From: a candidate division Zixibacteria bacterium HGW-Zixibacteria-1
Lineage (GTDB): Bacteria; Zixibacteria; MSB-5A5; GN15; PGXB01
NCBI GenBank assembly: GCA_002838945.1
Contig: PGXB01000022.1
Location: 1-55,456, forward strand
Reading direction: 5' to 3'
Length of the DNA stretch: 55,456 bases
Within the stretch, counting starts at the first letter, position 1. Every line of letters begins with the position of its first letter. The notes beneath the pieces were generated by a model. That model was not told where the DNA came from. It searched no databases and saw only the letters and a program-made list of their open reading frames with translations. The translations under genes were made by a program, and so were the position numbers. Shown here piece after piece: positions 17,327 to 25,847 of the stretch.

Positions 17327-18049
17327 ATGAATTTCGATAATGTCTATGAAGATGCCCGGCGGGCCGAGGCCTATGCCAAGCTCGAGTTTCCCGGAACGTA
17401 CTATCTGGCCTATCGGGACCTCCCCGAAATAATAGCGCAGCATGTCACGGGAAAAAGGGCGTTGGATTTCGGCTGCGGCACCGGCCGCTCTTCAAGATAT
17501 CTCAGGAAACTCGGGTTCGAGGTGGTCGGCGTGGATATCTCGGAAGCGATGCTCACAAAAGCCCGGGCAGGCGATCCGAACGGGGATTATCAGCTCGTCA
17601 GCGATGGTGATTTGAGCCGATTCACGGCCAGCAACTACGATCTGGCTCTATCGGCATTTACCTTTGACAATATTCCGACGGTCGAAAAGAAGATGAATAA
17701 CTTCAGAGAGATCAGGCGCCTGCTAAAACCGGGCGGCATCATGATCAATCTGGTGTCCTCGCCGGAAATTTATACCCATGAATGGGCCTCATTTACGACC
17801 TCCGATTTCCCGGAAAACCGATACGCCAAAAGCGGCGACAAGGTTAAAATTATCATGAAGGACGTGGATGATCAACGGCCGGTTGAAGATATTATTTATA
17901 TGGATGATGCCTATCGGGCGCTTTACAAACTGTCAGGGTTGGAACTGGCGCTGACTCATAAGCCGCTGGCCCGGGAGAGCGAACCGTATGAATGGATCAA
18001 TGAACTGCACATCGCCCCCTGGACAATTTACATCTTAAAGAAATCATAA
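17327..18049 (+). CDS. Class I SAM-dependent methyltransferase
   Basis: A 240-residue cytosolic protein with the Rossmann-type SAM site: motif I ALDFGCGTGRSSRYL (about residues 46-60), an acidic strand end GVDISEAML, and a post-II block DLALSAFTFDNIP followed by LLKPGGIMINLVSS. The substrate cannot be told; the layout resembles small-molecule or ubiquinone-type Methyltransf_11 enzymes. The ATG follows AGGGGAT. It stands alone, convergent with the FAD oxidase gene. Confidence is high for the fold and low for the substrate. Confidence 0.85.
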   Translation: MNFDNVYEDARRAEAYAKLEFPGTYYLAYRDLPEIIAQHVTGKRALDFGCGTGRSSRYLRKLGFEVVGVDISEAMLTKARAGDPNGDYQLVSDGDLSRFTASNYDLALSAFTFDNIPTVEKKMNNFREIRRLLKPGGIMINLVSSPEIYTHEWASFTTSDFPENRYAKSGDKVKIIMKDVDDQRPVEDIIYMDDAYRALYKLSGLELALTHKPLARESEPYEWINELHIAPWTIYILKKS

Positions 18050-18051
18050 AA

Positions 18052-18083
18052 TACCGGATAACCCCGTCTGGAGTTACCCGGTA
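18052..18083. terminator. Possible bidirectional terminator between convergent genes
   Basis: TACCGGATAAC (18052-18062) and GTTACCCGGTA (18073-18083) pair with one mismatch over a 10-base loop. On the minus strand the stem is followed by a T-rich TATTTTATGATTT, which favours ending the FAD oxidase transcript. Confidence 0.45.
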
Positions 18084-18116
18084 CTGGACTAATCTAAAAC
18101 GCGAACTGCAAAAAAT

Positions 18117-19568
18117 TTATACGACGCGTTTGATTTTTGCCGCTTCTTTGCCGGTAGCGATATTCTGATTTAGACAAAACAGATTTTCCGGATCATATTT
18201 CAGCTTGATCTTCAGCAATCGCTCATAGTTCCCGCCATAGGCTGCATTTATGCGATCGGTTTCTTCCGCTGTCAGGAAATTCACATAAACGCCGCCCGAG
18301 GCGTGGGGCGTTAATTCTTTGAAGAAATCCCTGGACCACCCGATACAGCGGTTGTCATCGGAAGGTTCCTCCCAGCGTCCGTGCATGTTCAGGACATAAT
18401 TGATATCACGATGAGAATAGGCTGTGGCATCCTTGGAAACACGATTTACCTGGCCCGCCAGCAGACCGAGGAAAACTTCGCATTGTGGTGACGGAAGCTT
18501 CGAAGTGTACTCAACCGCAATATCAATGACCTCATCGCTGAGCTCGACAAAATTGTGGGATTTCCAATAATTGCGCGCCCCGGGCGTCAGCAGCGGATCA
18601 AAGGCCGCCTGCCAGGCGGTAAAGGGCTGCACTCCGACATGCTCGCCGATGACTTTCCCGAATCCGCGCAGCGGCTCGATCGCTTTCAACCCCTCCTCCG
18701 GGTCACCCACATGGCAAAGAGCAAAGGCCATGATATTTTTACCGTGATACTTCTCCGGTAGAAATGGAAGCGGCGGCGCCTGTCGCAACACTACCCACAC
18801 GCTGGTTTCATCTTTCAGACCTTTAACATATTCGCGGTACAACTTCAGCGCCGGTACGGCATCGGACAACGGCAGGAATATCAGTCCGCTGAGAACTTCC
18901 GGTCCCACCGGATGGAGTCTGAACTCAAACCTGGTTACGACCCCGAAATTTCCTCCCCCGCCTCGGACCGCCCAGAACAGATCCGGGTTTTCTTTTTCAT
19001 TCGCGCGCAAAAGCTCGCCATCGGCAGTCACGATATCGACCGCCAGAAGGTTATCGACGGTCATGCCGTATTTCCGCGAAAGCCAGCCGAAGCCGCCCCC
19101 AAGCGTCAAACCGGCCACACCCGTGGTGGGATTGATACCGACCGGTGTCGCCAGCCCGAAAGACTGCGCCTCGCGATCGAAATCACCAAGCGTTGCACCC
19201 GGCTCGACATGGGCCACACGGGCGCCGGGGTCGATTCTGACCGAACGCATCTGCGATAAATCGATCATAAAACCGCCCTCACAAACGGCGTTTCCGGCAA
19301 TATTATGCCCGCCGCCGCGAACGGCCGTCAAAAGCCCATACCGGGCGGCAAAACTGACCGCCAATCTGACATCCGATGCCCCGGCGCATCGCGCAATCAG
19401 CGCCGGACGTTTATCAACCATTGCGTTCCAGATGGTGCGCGCCTCATCATAGCCTTCGGATCCCGACCGAAGAAGTTCCCCCCGCATTGCCGTCTCAAGT
19501 CCCTCGACCGCCGCCTCGTTAACAGAAGCGGTGGCCCCATTTCCCAGGACAAATTGTATTTTGCTCAT
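18117..19568 (-). CDS. FAD-linked oxidase, berberine-bridge-enzyme type
   Basis: A 483-residue flavoprotein with an N-terminal FAD_binding_4 domain and C-terminal BBE segment (YGGNYERLLKIKLKYDPENL). H88 in VRGGGHNIAG is the expected site of the 8-alpha-histidyl FAD bond. The second cysteinyl bond of bicovalent members is probably absent, because the matching loop reads TTGVAGLTLGGG with Val151 in place of Cys. These enzymes oxidise sugars, alkaloids or other alcohols/amines with O2. The substrate is not evident. There is no signal peptide, so it is probably cytosolic. The ATG at 19568 has a GGAGGT site. It is a single-gene unit. Confidence 0.85.
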   Translation of the reverse strand: MSKIQFVLGNGATASVNEAAVEGLETAMRGELLRSGSEGYDEARTIWNAMVDKRPALIARCAGASDVRLAVSFAARYGLLTAVRGGGHNIAGNAVCEGGFMIDLSQMRSVRIDPGARVAHVEPGATLGDFDREAQSFGLATPVGINPTTGVAGLTLGGGFGWLSRKYGMTVDNLLAVDIVTADGELLRANEKENPDLFWAVRGGGGNFGVVTRFEFRLHPVGPEVLSGLIFLPLSDAVPALKLYREYVKGLKDETSVWVVLRQAPPLPFLPEKYHGKNIMAFALCHVGDPEEGLKAIEPLRGFGKVIGEHVGVQPFTAWQAAFDPLLTPGARNYWKSHNFVELSDEVIDIAVEYTSKLPSPQCEVFLGLLAGQVNRVSKDATAYSHRDINYVLNMHGRWEEPSDDNRCIGWSRDFFKELTPHASGGVYVNFLTAEETDRINAAYGGNYERLLKIKLKYDPENLFCLNQNIATGKEAAKIKRVV

Positions 19569-19997
19569 AAGATACCTCCAAATTATCCAGTCAGCCTGTG
19601 CAGTTGCAGGTTATAGAAAGTCAGTAGCTGACAAAATTAATTTTATGAATATTACTTACTTGATACGATGCCAAATGCATATTGGAGTGATTTAATCCAT
19701 TATAATAGAATAAAAAAATGAGCCCTTAATAGCAACTCCGATTAAGTTATTGTGGTTTGAGATGATACCTGATTGAATCCAATCATTGAAGCTGTCGTGA
19801 TCGCTTTTTTGTAATTAGTTGTCCCGCAATTACTACGGTAATTTATTTTATTTTCGGGTGGTTCTTTTGCGATAATATCATATCAGCTGCCGATAACTTG
19901 ATATTTTCTTCGCTTTAGACTATATTGGCACCTTAAAAAAACCCCGGAAGGAAGAGCAATTAGACCCACCAATTATTTTTATTTTAAGGAGCTGCTC
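19569..19997. other. AT-rich divergent intergenic region
   Basis: A 429-base gap between the FAD oxidase (minus) and the M16 peptidase operon (plus). The right part holds the promoter listed at 19898-19926. A near-palindrome CCAAATGCATATTGG lies near 19672-19686. No coding signal was seen. Confidence 0.5.
19898..19926 (+). promoter_or_regulatory. Sigma70-type promoter for the M16 peptidase operon
   Basis: TTGATA (19898-19903) and TATATT (19921-19926) are separated by 17 bases. Both are five-of-six matches or close. Transcription would start near 19933, giving a leader of about 65 bases to the ATG at 19998. Confidence 0.6.
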
Positions 19998-21785
19998 ATG
20001 AATAGACGAATTTGGCAGGCAATTCTTGTCTGCGCCCTGTTGTTGTTCGCCGCCGCGGTTCCGGCGGTCGCACAAAATATTGACGCCAAAGAATACTGGC
20101 TCGATAACGGCATGCAGGTATTGATGGTCGAGCGGCATGAATCCCCGACCATCATGGCCTCAATTGCGGCCCGGGTCGGTTCGGCCAACGAAATCACCGG
20201 CATCACCGGAATTTCACATCTTTTCGAGCACATGATGTTTAAAGGGACCGAAACGATCGGTACCAAGGATATCAAGCGTGATCGGGAAATTATGGCCCGG
20301 CTCGACTCATTACGGGAATTAATGCAGGCCGAGGAACGGATTATGCGCGAGCAGCTTCGCCGCGGCGAAATCAAGGATATGCTTGACCCCGAGGCCAAGA
20401 CACCGCGCTATCGCGAAATTGACGCCGTCTTCGACAGTCTGATTCTCGAGCAGCGCCAGTTGATCATTAAAGATCAGCTTGATGAACTTTACAGCAAGAA
20501 CGGCGGTTATTTCCTGAACGCTTTCACCTCGGAAGATATGACCGGTTATCTGGTCCGCCTGCCCAAGAACAAAATTGAGTTGTACATGTGGCTGGAATCC
20601 GACCGCTTCCAAAATGCGGTCTTCAGGGAATTTTATTCCGAGCGCGATGTGGTCCGAGAGGAGCGCCGTCTCGGTGTCGAATCAACCCCGACCGGATTGA
20701 TCGAAGAAGATTTCAAGGCGATGTTCTGGAAGTCATCCTCATACCATTGGGATGTTATCGGGTGGGCCTCCGATCTCGGCAGTATCACACGTGACCAGGC
20801 CAACGCTTACTTCGATACTTATTATGCACCGAATAACCTGACCATGATTCTTGTCGGTGATCTGAACCCGGACGAGATGATTAAACTGGTCAGGAAATAC
20901 TTCGAGCGTATTCCCCGCGGCACCACGGAACCGCCGGATGTGACGACTCTCGAGGAAAAGCAGTACGGCGAAAAGCGCCTGATTGCCCGGGCGGAAACCA
21001 GCCCCAAAACCGAAATCTGGTACCATACCGTAGCCTGGAAACACCCCGACAGTTATCCGCTGGAAATCCTGGCCGGAGTTATGGGCGGCAAGACCGGCCG
21101 GCTCTATAAGAAGCTGGTCGAGGAAAAGGGTTTGGCCAAAAGTTCGGGAGGCGGCGGCCCGCGCATGATGCCCGGCAGCGATCTGGCTGTCGATGCCATC
21201 CAGGACTCCAAGAAATATGCCGGCTCCTTTCAGATCAGAGCCGAAGGAATCTCGGGAGTTCAAGCCGAACAACTGGAAGGGGCCATGTCTGAAGTGATTG
21301 AAGATCTGAAGCAGAACCCGGTTTCCGAGGAAGAACTGCAGAAGGTAAAAAATCAGCTGCGCGTGCAGAAAATCAGGTTTATGGATATCATGTCCGGAAT
21401 CGGCATCCTGTTTTATCTGGGCCAGAATGCCGCCATGGGCGACTGGACCGAAGCCAACAACAGTTCAGCAAAACTGGATATGGTCACGGCGGCGGATGTG
21501 CAGCGCGTGGCCAACGAGTATTTTGCGGATGACCAGCGAAACGTCATGATTATTAACAGCAAGGCCGGACAGGAATCGGGCGGGGACGAGGAAGATCCCC
21601 AGTTTACTCAAATGGTGCAAATGATCAAGTCGATTAATGATCCCGCCCGGCTGGAACAGATGATCGGTATGGTTTCGATGCGGCTGGATCAGATTGATGA
21701 CCCCGAAGAGAAAGCCAGTGCCGAAAAACTCCTGAAAATCGCCAATGACCATCTCAACCAACTCAAAGCGGCCGAGAAAGAATAA
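19998..21785 (+). CDS. M16 zinc peptidase, catalytic subunit
   Basis: A 595-residue exported peptidase. Signal peptide residues 1-26 end AVPAVAQ. The inverted zinc motif H74-L-F-E77-H78 (GISHLFEHMMFKGT) is intact. The third zinc ligand probably lies in the VVREERRLGVES block. An insertion of roughly 60 charged residues follows the zinc helix, before NGGYFLNAFTSEDMTGY. The second M16 domain includes the GGKTGRLYKKLVEEKGLAKSS block that forms the substrate-binding Arg/Tyr region in this fold. The ATG has AAGGAGCTGCTC upstream. The next gene encodes a second M16 protein lacking the zinc motif, 25 bases downstream. The two probably form an active/inactive heterodimer in the periplasm, as known for other bacterial M16 pairs. 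Confidence 0.9.
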   Translation: MNRRIWQAILVCALLLFAAAVPAVAQNIDAKEYWLDNGMQVLMVERHESPTIMASIAARVGSANEITGITGISHLFEHMMFKGTETIGTKDIKRDREIMARLDSLRELMQAEERIMREQLRRGEIKDMLDPEAKTPRYREIDAVFDSLILEQRQLIIKDQLDELYSKNGGYFLNAFTSEDMTGYLVRLPKNKIELYMWLESDRFQNAVFREFYSERDVVREERRLGVESTPTGLIEEDFKAMFWKSSSYHWDVIGWASDLGSITRDQANAYFDTYYAPNNLTMILVGDLNPDEMIKLVRKYFERIPRGTTEPPDVTTLEEKQYGEKRLIARAETSPKTEIWYHTVAWKHPDSYPLEILAGVMGGKTGRLYKKLVEEKGLAKSSGGGGPRMMPGSDLAVDAIQDSKKYAGSFQIRAEGISGVQAEQLEGAMSEVIEDLKQNPVSEEELQKVKNQLRVQKIRFMDIMSGIGILFYLGQNAAMGDWTEANNSSAKLDMVTAADVQRVANEYFADDQRNVMIINSKAGQESGGDEEDPQFTQMVQMIKSINDPARLEQMIGMVSMRLDQIDDPEEKASAEKLLKIANDHLNQLKAAEKE

Positions 21786-21810
21786 GGCCTGCGCCATAGG
21801 AGAAATGAAT

Positions 21811-23319
21811 ATGAAAAGATTATGCATTCTTCCGTTCAGCCGGCTGATGGCGCTTGTGATGATCCCGGCGCTGGCCGTCATGCTGTTTTTTGCTTCCGCC
21901 GCCACGGCGGATGATATCGTCAATCATCCCGATAAGTTGAAATTCAAAGAGCTGAATTACCAGCCGCCCAAACCGGGAGATTACCGCCATCAATTGAAAT
22001 GCGGCGCCGCCGCTTATGTGGTGGAAAATCCTGAGATGCCCACCTTTGACCTGACCATCCTGGTCCGCACCGGATCGATTTATGACCCGATCGAAAAAGC
22101 CGGGCTGGCCGACATGACCGGGTATCTGATGCGAAACGGCGGCGTCCAGGGTATGACCGTCAAAGAAATCGACGAACGTCTGGCTTACCTGGCCGGGGAT
22201 ATTTCGATCAATATCGACGAGACCCAGGGCGCGGTCACTTTGTTCTGCCTTGCGAAAGATATGGATGAGGGTTTGATGCTGCTGAAGAAAATCCTGTACA
22301 CTCCCGTTTTCTCACAGGAGGCCCTCGACCGTTACCGCGCGGATATTCTTTCGGATCTGGAACAGCGCAATGCATCCACCGCCGGAATCGAATCGCGCGA
22401 ATGGAATTTCCTGATGTACGGCGATCACCCGTCCACTATTCCCTTTCGCCGCACCGAACAATCGATCAATTCCATCACCCGCGAAGACTTGATCGCCTTC
22501 CATAAAAAATACTTCTTCCCCAAAAATTTTACATTCGCAATCTCCGGTGATTTCAAAACCAAAGATATCCTGGCCAAGCTGAATGATCTTCTCGGCGGAT
22601 GGCCCGATCAGAAACTGGAGTTGCCGGTCATATCGGATCAAATACCCGATCCGAAACCGGGGGTATATATGATCAGGAAAGAGGATGTCAACCAGTCGCG
22701 CATCCGCGTGGGGCATCTCGGCGTCAAACGCGATATCCCCGATGAGTATGCCTTGCTGGTAATGAATGATATTCTCGGCGGCGGCGGCTTCACCTCGCGC
22801 ATCATGAGCCGGGTTCGCTCGGATGAGGGTCTGGCCTATAATACCGGCAGTGCTTTCAACCGCCCGGTTTTGTATCCGGGAACATTTCGGGCCTGGTTCC
22901 AGACCAAGCACGAAACCGCAGCATTCGGCACCAGGTTGATTGTCGATGAAATCAAGCGTATCCGCACCGAAAAATGCGAGGCGGAAATTGTGGAGAACGC
23001 CAAAGCTTCGTTTATCGGCAACCTGGTCAACCCCTTCAGCAGCAAAAAGGATATTGTCAACACTTTCGCGGATGATGATTACACCGGCCGGCCCGATGAT
23101 TACTGGCAAAACTATACCAAAAACATGGAAGCGGTGACGCCCGACAATGTTCTGGCCGTTGCCCAGAAATACCTGCATCCGGATAAACTTGTCTTTCTGA
23201 TCATCGGCGATCCCGATGCGGTGGAAAAAGGCTCGGATAAACATCCTGAGCATTTTTCGGATTTTGGCGAAGTTACCATTTTGCCGTTGCGCGATCCGAT
23301 GACATTGGAAACGAAATAG
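21811..23319 (+). CDS. M16-family protein without zinc motif, partner subunit
   Basis: A 502-residue exported protein with a hydrophobic signal ending near SAATADD. Both M16 domains can be followed. The position of the zinc motif reads GLADMTGYLMRNGG, so no H-x2-E-H remains and the subunit cannot bind zinc there. The C-terminal half keeps GGGGFTSRIMSRVRSDEGLAY, the Arg/Tyr element that inactive partners contribute to the shared active site. I chose ATG 21811 because AGGAGA lies eight bases upstream; ATG 21805 would be too close. It shares a transcript with the catalytic subunit and ends at a strong terminator. Confidence 0.88.
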   Translation: MKRLCILPFSRLMALVMIPALAVMLFFASAATADDIVNHPDKLKFKELNYQPPKPGDYRHQLKCGAAAYVVENPEMPTFDLTILVRTGSIYDPIEKAGLADMTGYLMRNGGVQGMTVKEIDERLAYLAGDISINIDETQGAVTLFCLAKDMDEGLMLLKKILYTPVFSQEALDRYRADILSDLEQRNASTAGIESREWNFLMYGDHPSTIPFRRTEQSINSITREDLIAFHKKYFFPKNFTFAISGDFKTKDILAKLNDLLGGWPDQKLELPVISDQIPDPKPGVYMIRKEDVNQSRIRVGHLGVKRDIPDEYALLVMNDILGGGGFTSRIMSRVRSDEGLAYNTGSAFNRPVLYPGTFRAWFQTKHETAAFGTRLIVDEIKRIRTEKCEAEIVENAKASFIGNLVNPFSSKKDIVNTFADDDYTGRPDDYWQNYTKNMEAVTPDNVLAVAQKYLHPDKLVFLIIGDPDAVEKGSDKHPEHFSDFGEVTILPLRDPMTLETK

Positions 23320-23347
23320 ATTTTAATTAATATTATTCATAATATGT

Positions 23348-23384
23348 AAAGGCCTCCGCTCCGACGGAGGCCTTTCTTTTTTTT
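23348..23384 (+). terminator. Strong intrinsic terminator of the M16 operon
   Basis: AAAGGCCTCCG (23348-23358) pairs perfectly with CGGAGGCCTTT (23365-23375) across a six-base loop and is followed by CTTTTTTTTTT. Confidence 0.92.
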
Positions 23385-23503
23385 CAGCAAGATGTCGGCA
23401 TAATAAATTTGTGACATGAGGAACATTTGACTCCGGCTGGGCACCGGCGATTATTGTTGCTATTTTGACTTATATATTATTTTATTCCAATGGAGTAGCA
23501 GCT

Positions 23504-23995
23504 ATGCCCTACAAATTGAAGAAAATGACCAATGCCGACCGCATGGCGGTGATGAAAATCTTCAACCATTTTGTCGAAAACAGTTTTGCCGCCTATAATG
23601 ATACCAGGGTTTCGGACGGGATCTTCGATCATTTTTTAAACATCTCCAAAGGCTATCTGGCGCTGACCGTCAGAACCGAAACGGATCAAGTGGTCGGGTT
23701 CGCGATGATGCGTCCTTTTCACCCGGCCAATTCCTTCCGAAAAACGCTCGAGGTCGGCTATTTTATTATGCCGGAACATACCGGACAGGGATTGGGATCG
23801 CAAATACTAGAACGATTCATAAAGAAAGCCAAAGCGCTTGGTGTTGAGATCTTGCTTGCTTCGATATCATCATTGAATGAAAAGAGCATACGGTTTCACT
23901 TAAAGCATGGTTTTGTCGAGTGCGGCCGCTTCAAAGGAATCGGCATCAAAAAGGGTCAAAAGTTTGACATGGTGTGGATGCAAAAAAATCTGTAG
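23504..23995 (+). CDS. GNAT N-acetyltransferase (phosphinothricin-type)
   Basis: A 163-residue acetyl-CoA-dependent acetyltransferase. The opening, MTNADRMAVMKIFNHFVENS, resembles the Pat/YncA branch. The acetyl-CoA loop is seen in MPEHTGQGLGSQILERFIKK, and the later SSLNEKSIRFHLKHGFVECG is the conserved C-terminal block. ATG 23504 is chosen because TGGAG lies upstream and family members start here; an earlier in-frame ATG at 23465 has no ribosome site. It is 29 bases before a methyltransferase gene and probably co-transcribed with it. The acyl acceptor is unknown. Confidence 0.85.
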   Translation: MPYKLKKMTNADRMAVMKIFNHFVENSFAAYNDTRVSDGIFDHFLNISKGYLALTVRTETDQVVGFAMMRPFHPANSFRKTLEVGYFIMPEHTGQGLGSQILERFIKKAKALGVEILLASISSLNEKSIRFHLKHGFVECGRFKGIGIKKGQKFDMVWMQKNL

Positions 23996-24024
23996 GATTG
24001 CCGCTTTTTGATCGGGAGTGCATC

Positions 24025-24660
24025 ATGGATATGAATGAACAAATGGAGCATATATACCGTAACATCCCGCTCGAGAATATTCCCTGGAATATGCCGGAGC
24101 CGCCGGCTCTTTTGGTCGAGGCGGTCGCGAGCGGTAGGATCAAACCCTGCCGGGTGGTCGATTTGGGATGCGGCGCCGGGAACTATTCGGTCTGGCTTGC
24201 GCAACATGGTTTCGATGTGACCGGTATCGAGATCAGCCAAAGCGCCATTGCGCTTGCCGGTAAGCTGGCCGCCTCGAAAGGTGTCTCATGCCGTTTTGTG
24301 GCCGCCGACTTGCTTGGCGACCTGCGAGAATTTCATTCAAGCTTTGATCTGGCTTTTGACTGGGAAGTGCTGCACCATATACAACCGGAGGATCGCCCGG
24401 GATATCTGCAAAATGTCCGCAATCTCCTGCGCCCGGATGGCATGTACATCTCTCTCTGTTTCAGCGATAAAGATATCGAATTCAGCGGCGGACAGAAAAT
24501 TTTCAAAACACCGCTTGGTACAATTCTTTATTTCTCGACGGAAGAAGAACTGGAAGAGCTGTATAAGCCGCTCTTTCATATAATCGAATTGAAAACAGTG
24601 TCGGTTCCCGGCAAACAGAAACCTCATCGGACCAATGTTGCCTGGTTGCGGCGTAAGTAA
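24025..24660 (+). CDS. SAM-dependent methyltransferase
   Basis: A 211-residue class I methyltransferase with motif I VVDLGCGAGNYSVWLA, acidic strand GIEISQSAIALA and a motif IV/post region DLAFDWEVLHHIQPEDRPGYL. The arrangement resembles thiopurine/tellurite-type or generic Methyltransf_25 enzymes. ATG 24025 is preceded by GGGAG at a spacing of six; upstream in-frame codons overlap the acetyltransferase. The pairing with a GNAT enzyme hints at modification or detoxification of a small molecule, but no substrate can be named. Confidence 0.82.
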   Translation: MDMNEQMEHIYRNIPLENIPWNMPEPPALLVEAVASGRIKPCRVVDLGCGAGNYSVWLAQHGFDVTGIEISQSAIALAGKLAASKGVSCRFVAADLLGDLREFHSSFDLAFDWEVLHHIQPEDRPGYLQNVRNLLRPDGMYISLCFSDKDIEFSGGQKIFKTPLGTILYFSTEEELEELYKPLFHIIELKTVSVPGKQKPHRTNVAWLRRK

Positions 24661-24696
24661 TCGCCGATTAAAATATCAATTCAAGGTGCAAAATAA

Positions 24697-24724
24697 ATGG
24701 CGGAAGAGTATACTCTTCCGCCAT
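24697..24724. terminator. 28-base perfect palindrome between convergent genes
   Basis: ATGGCGGAAGAGTA followed at once by its exact complement TACTCTTCCGCCAT. On the minus strand it is followed by TTATTTTG, so it may end the transcript of the membrane-protein gene. On the plus strand it lies 37 bases after the methyltransferase stop. A bidirectional terminator is the simplest reading. Confidence 0.55.
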
Positions 24725-24753
24725 GAATGGTTTAGGTCCGAATATATGTTCTC

Positions 24754-25836
24754 TCAGTTTTTATCCGGCTTGTCCTTATCATTTTTTTTGACTTCCGGTT
24801 TCAAGGCATCTTTAAGCTTGATAAGCTCGCGCAGTCGTTCGAACCAGAACGGGGCGCCGAAAGTCAGGAAGATTGCCGTTATCAACACTCCCAGAATATG
24901 GCTTAAATTTTTATAATAATCCCAGCCTTTCGCGAAAAGCTGAATATTGAAGAGGGCCAAATCGCCGCTATATCTCTCGAATCGCTCCATCCCCTCGGCA
25001 ATCTGGGCCCGGTGCAACATGTCAAGAAGACTCTCATACTTTTCCACAACTTCGGCACGTTTCTCCGGCTTCTCATCCGACATTATTTCATCAAGTTCGT
25101 TAATAATATCCTGCTTGTCGGCTCCGATACCGGATGCCTGCTCCAATTGCCCGGCCAAATCACCATACTCTGCCTGCAAAAGCACCAGCGCTGAATCGGA
25201 AACATCTTCATATGACAAAACCTTCAAAGCATCCTGCCCGTTTTCACTGACCAGCTTTCTGGCGCTTTCTTCAAGGCGCGCCTGTAATGCGGGATCATTG
25301 GAAAGGCGTTTAAGCAAATCAAGTGAATCGACCTGAAAGAAAAAAGCAACCAGTAACGCCAATACAAAACCCCAGTATCTCAGCATTGTTTGAAAACGTT
25401 TACTGAGATAATCATAAGTTTCCAGAAATTTCTTTTTTATTTTATCACTTTCGCCTTTGCTCAGAATGATATTCTTTACTTCCGAGATCCTTTCGATAAG
25501 TTCGTCCGGTTCAATCCAGGTTTTTCTGGGTTGAACTCTTACTTTTTTGGATTCTTCTTTTGAAAATAGGGTCGCTCTTTTGACATCGCCAAGAGGCGAC
25601 TTCAGGATTTTCTCCTTTATTTCAGCAAGACTAAAAGTGATACCTTTTTCTTTTTCTTTAAATGCCAGATCCAAAAGAGCCTTTAATCCATAGGCAAGAT
25701 TATTATAACGCAACCTCAGGACATTCTGAAGAACCTGCAATAGCGCTGTCACAATCAAACTCAAAATGAGTATGATGGTTGTAAAACCGATGGCCACCCC
25801 AAGAACATCATCCAACGAACCAAGATTTTCCAGCAT
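24754..25836 (-). CDS. Hypothetical three-span membrane protein
   Basis: A 360-residue protein I do not recognise. Hydrophobic spans lie at about residues 11-38, 152-169 and 311-330. A basic region of about 110 residues lies between spans 1 and 2, and an acidic, helical region of about 140 residues (probably coiled coil) between spans 2 and 3. The tail is highly charged and lysine-rich. The ATG has GGAGGT five bases upstream. It starts 11 bases after the stop of the metallohydrolase gene, so the two are almost certainly one operon. A structural or anchoring role for the exported hydrolase is possible but unsupported. Confidence 0.7.
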   Translation of the reverse strand: MLENLGSLDDVLGVAIGFTTIILILSLIVTALLQVLQNVLRLRYNNLAYGLKALLDLAFKEKEKGITFSLAEIKEKILKSPLGDVKRATLFSKEESKKVRVQPRKTWIEPDELIERISEVKNIILSKGESDKIKKKFLETYDYLSKRFQTMLRYWGFVLALLVAFFFQVDSLDLLKRLSNDPALQARLEESARKLVSENGQDALKVLSYEDVSDSALVLLQAEYGDLAGQLEQASGIGADKQDIINELDEIMSDEKPEKRAEVVEKYESLLDMLHRAQIAEGMERFERYSGDLALFNIQLFAKGWDYYKNLSHILGVLITAIFLTFGAPFWFERLRELIKLKDALKPEVKKNDKDKPDKN

Positions 25837-25847
25837 CTCATACCTCC

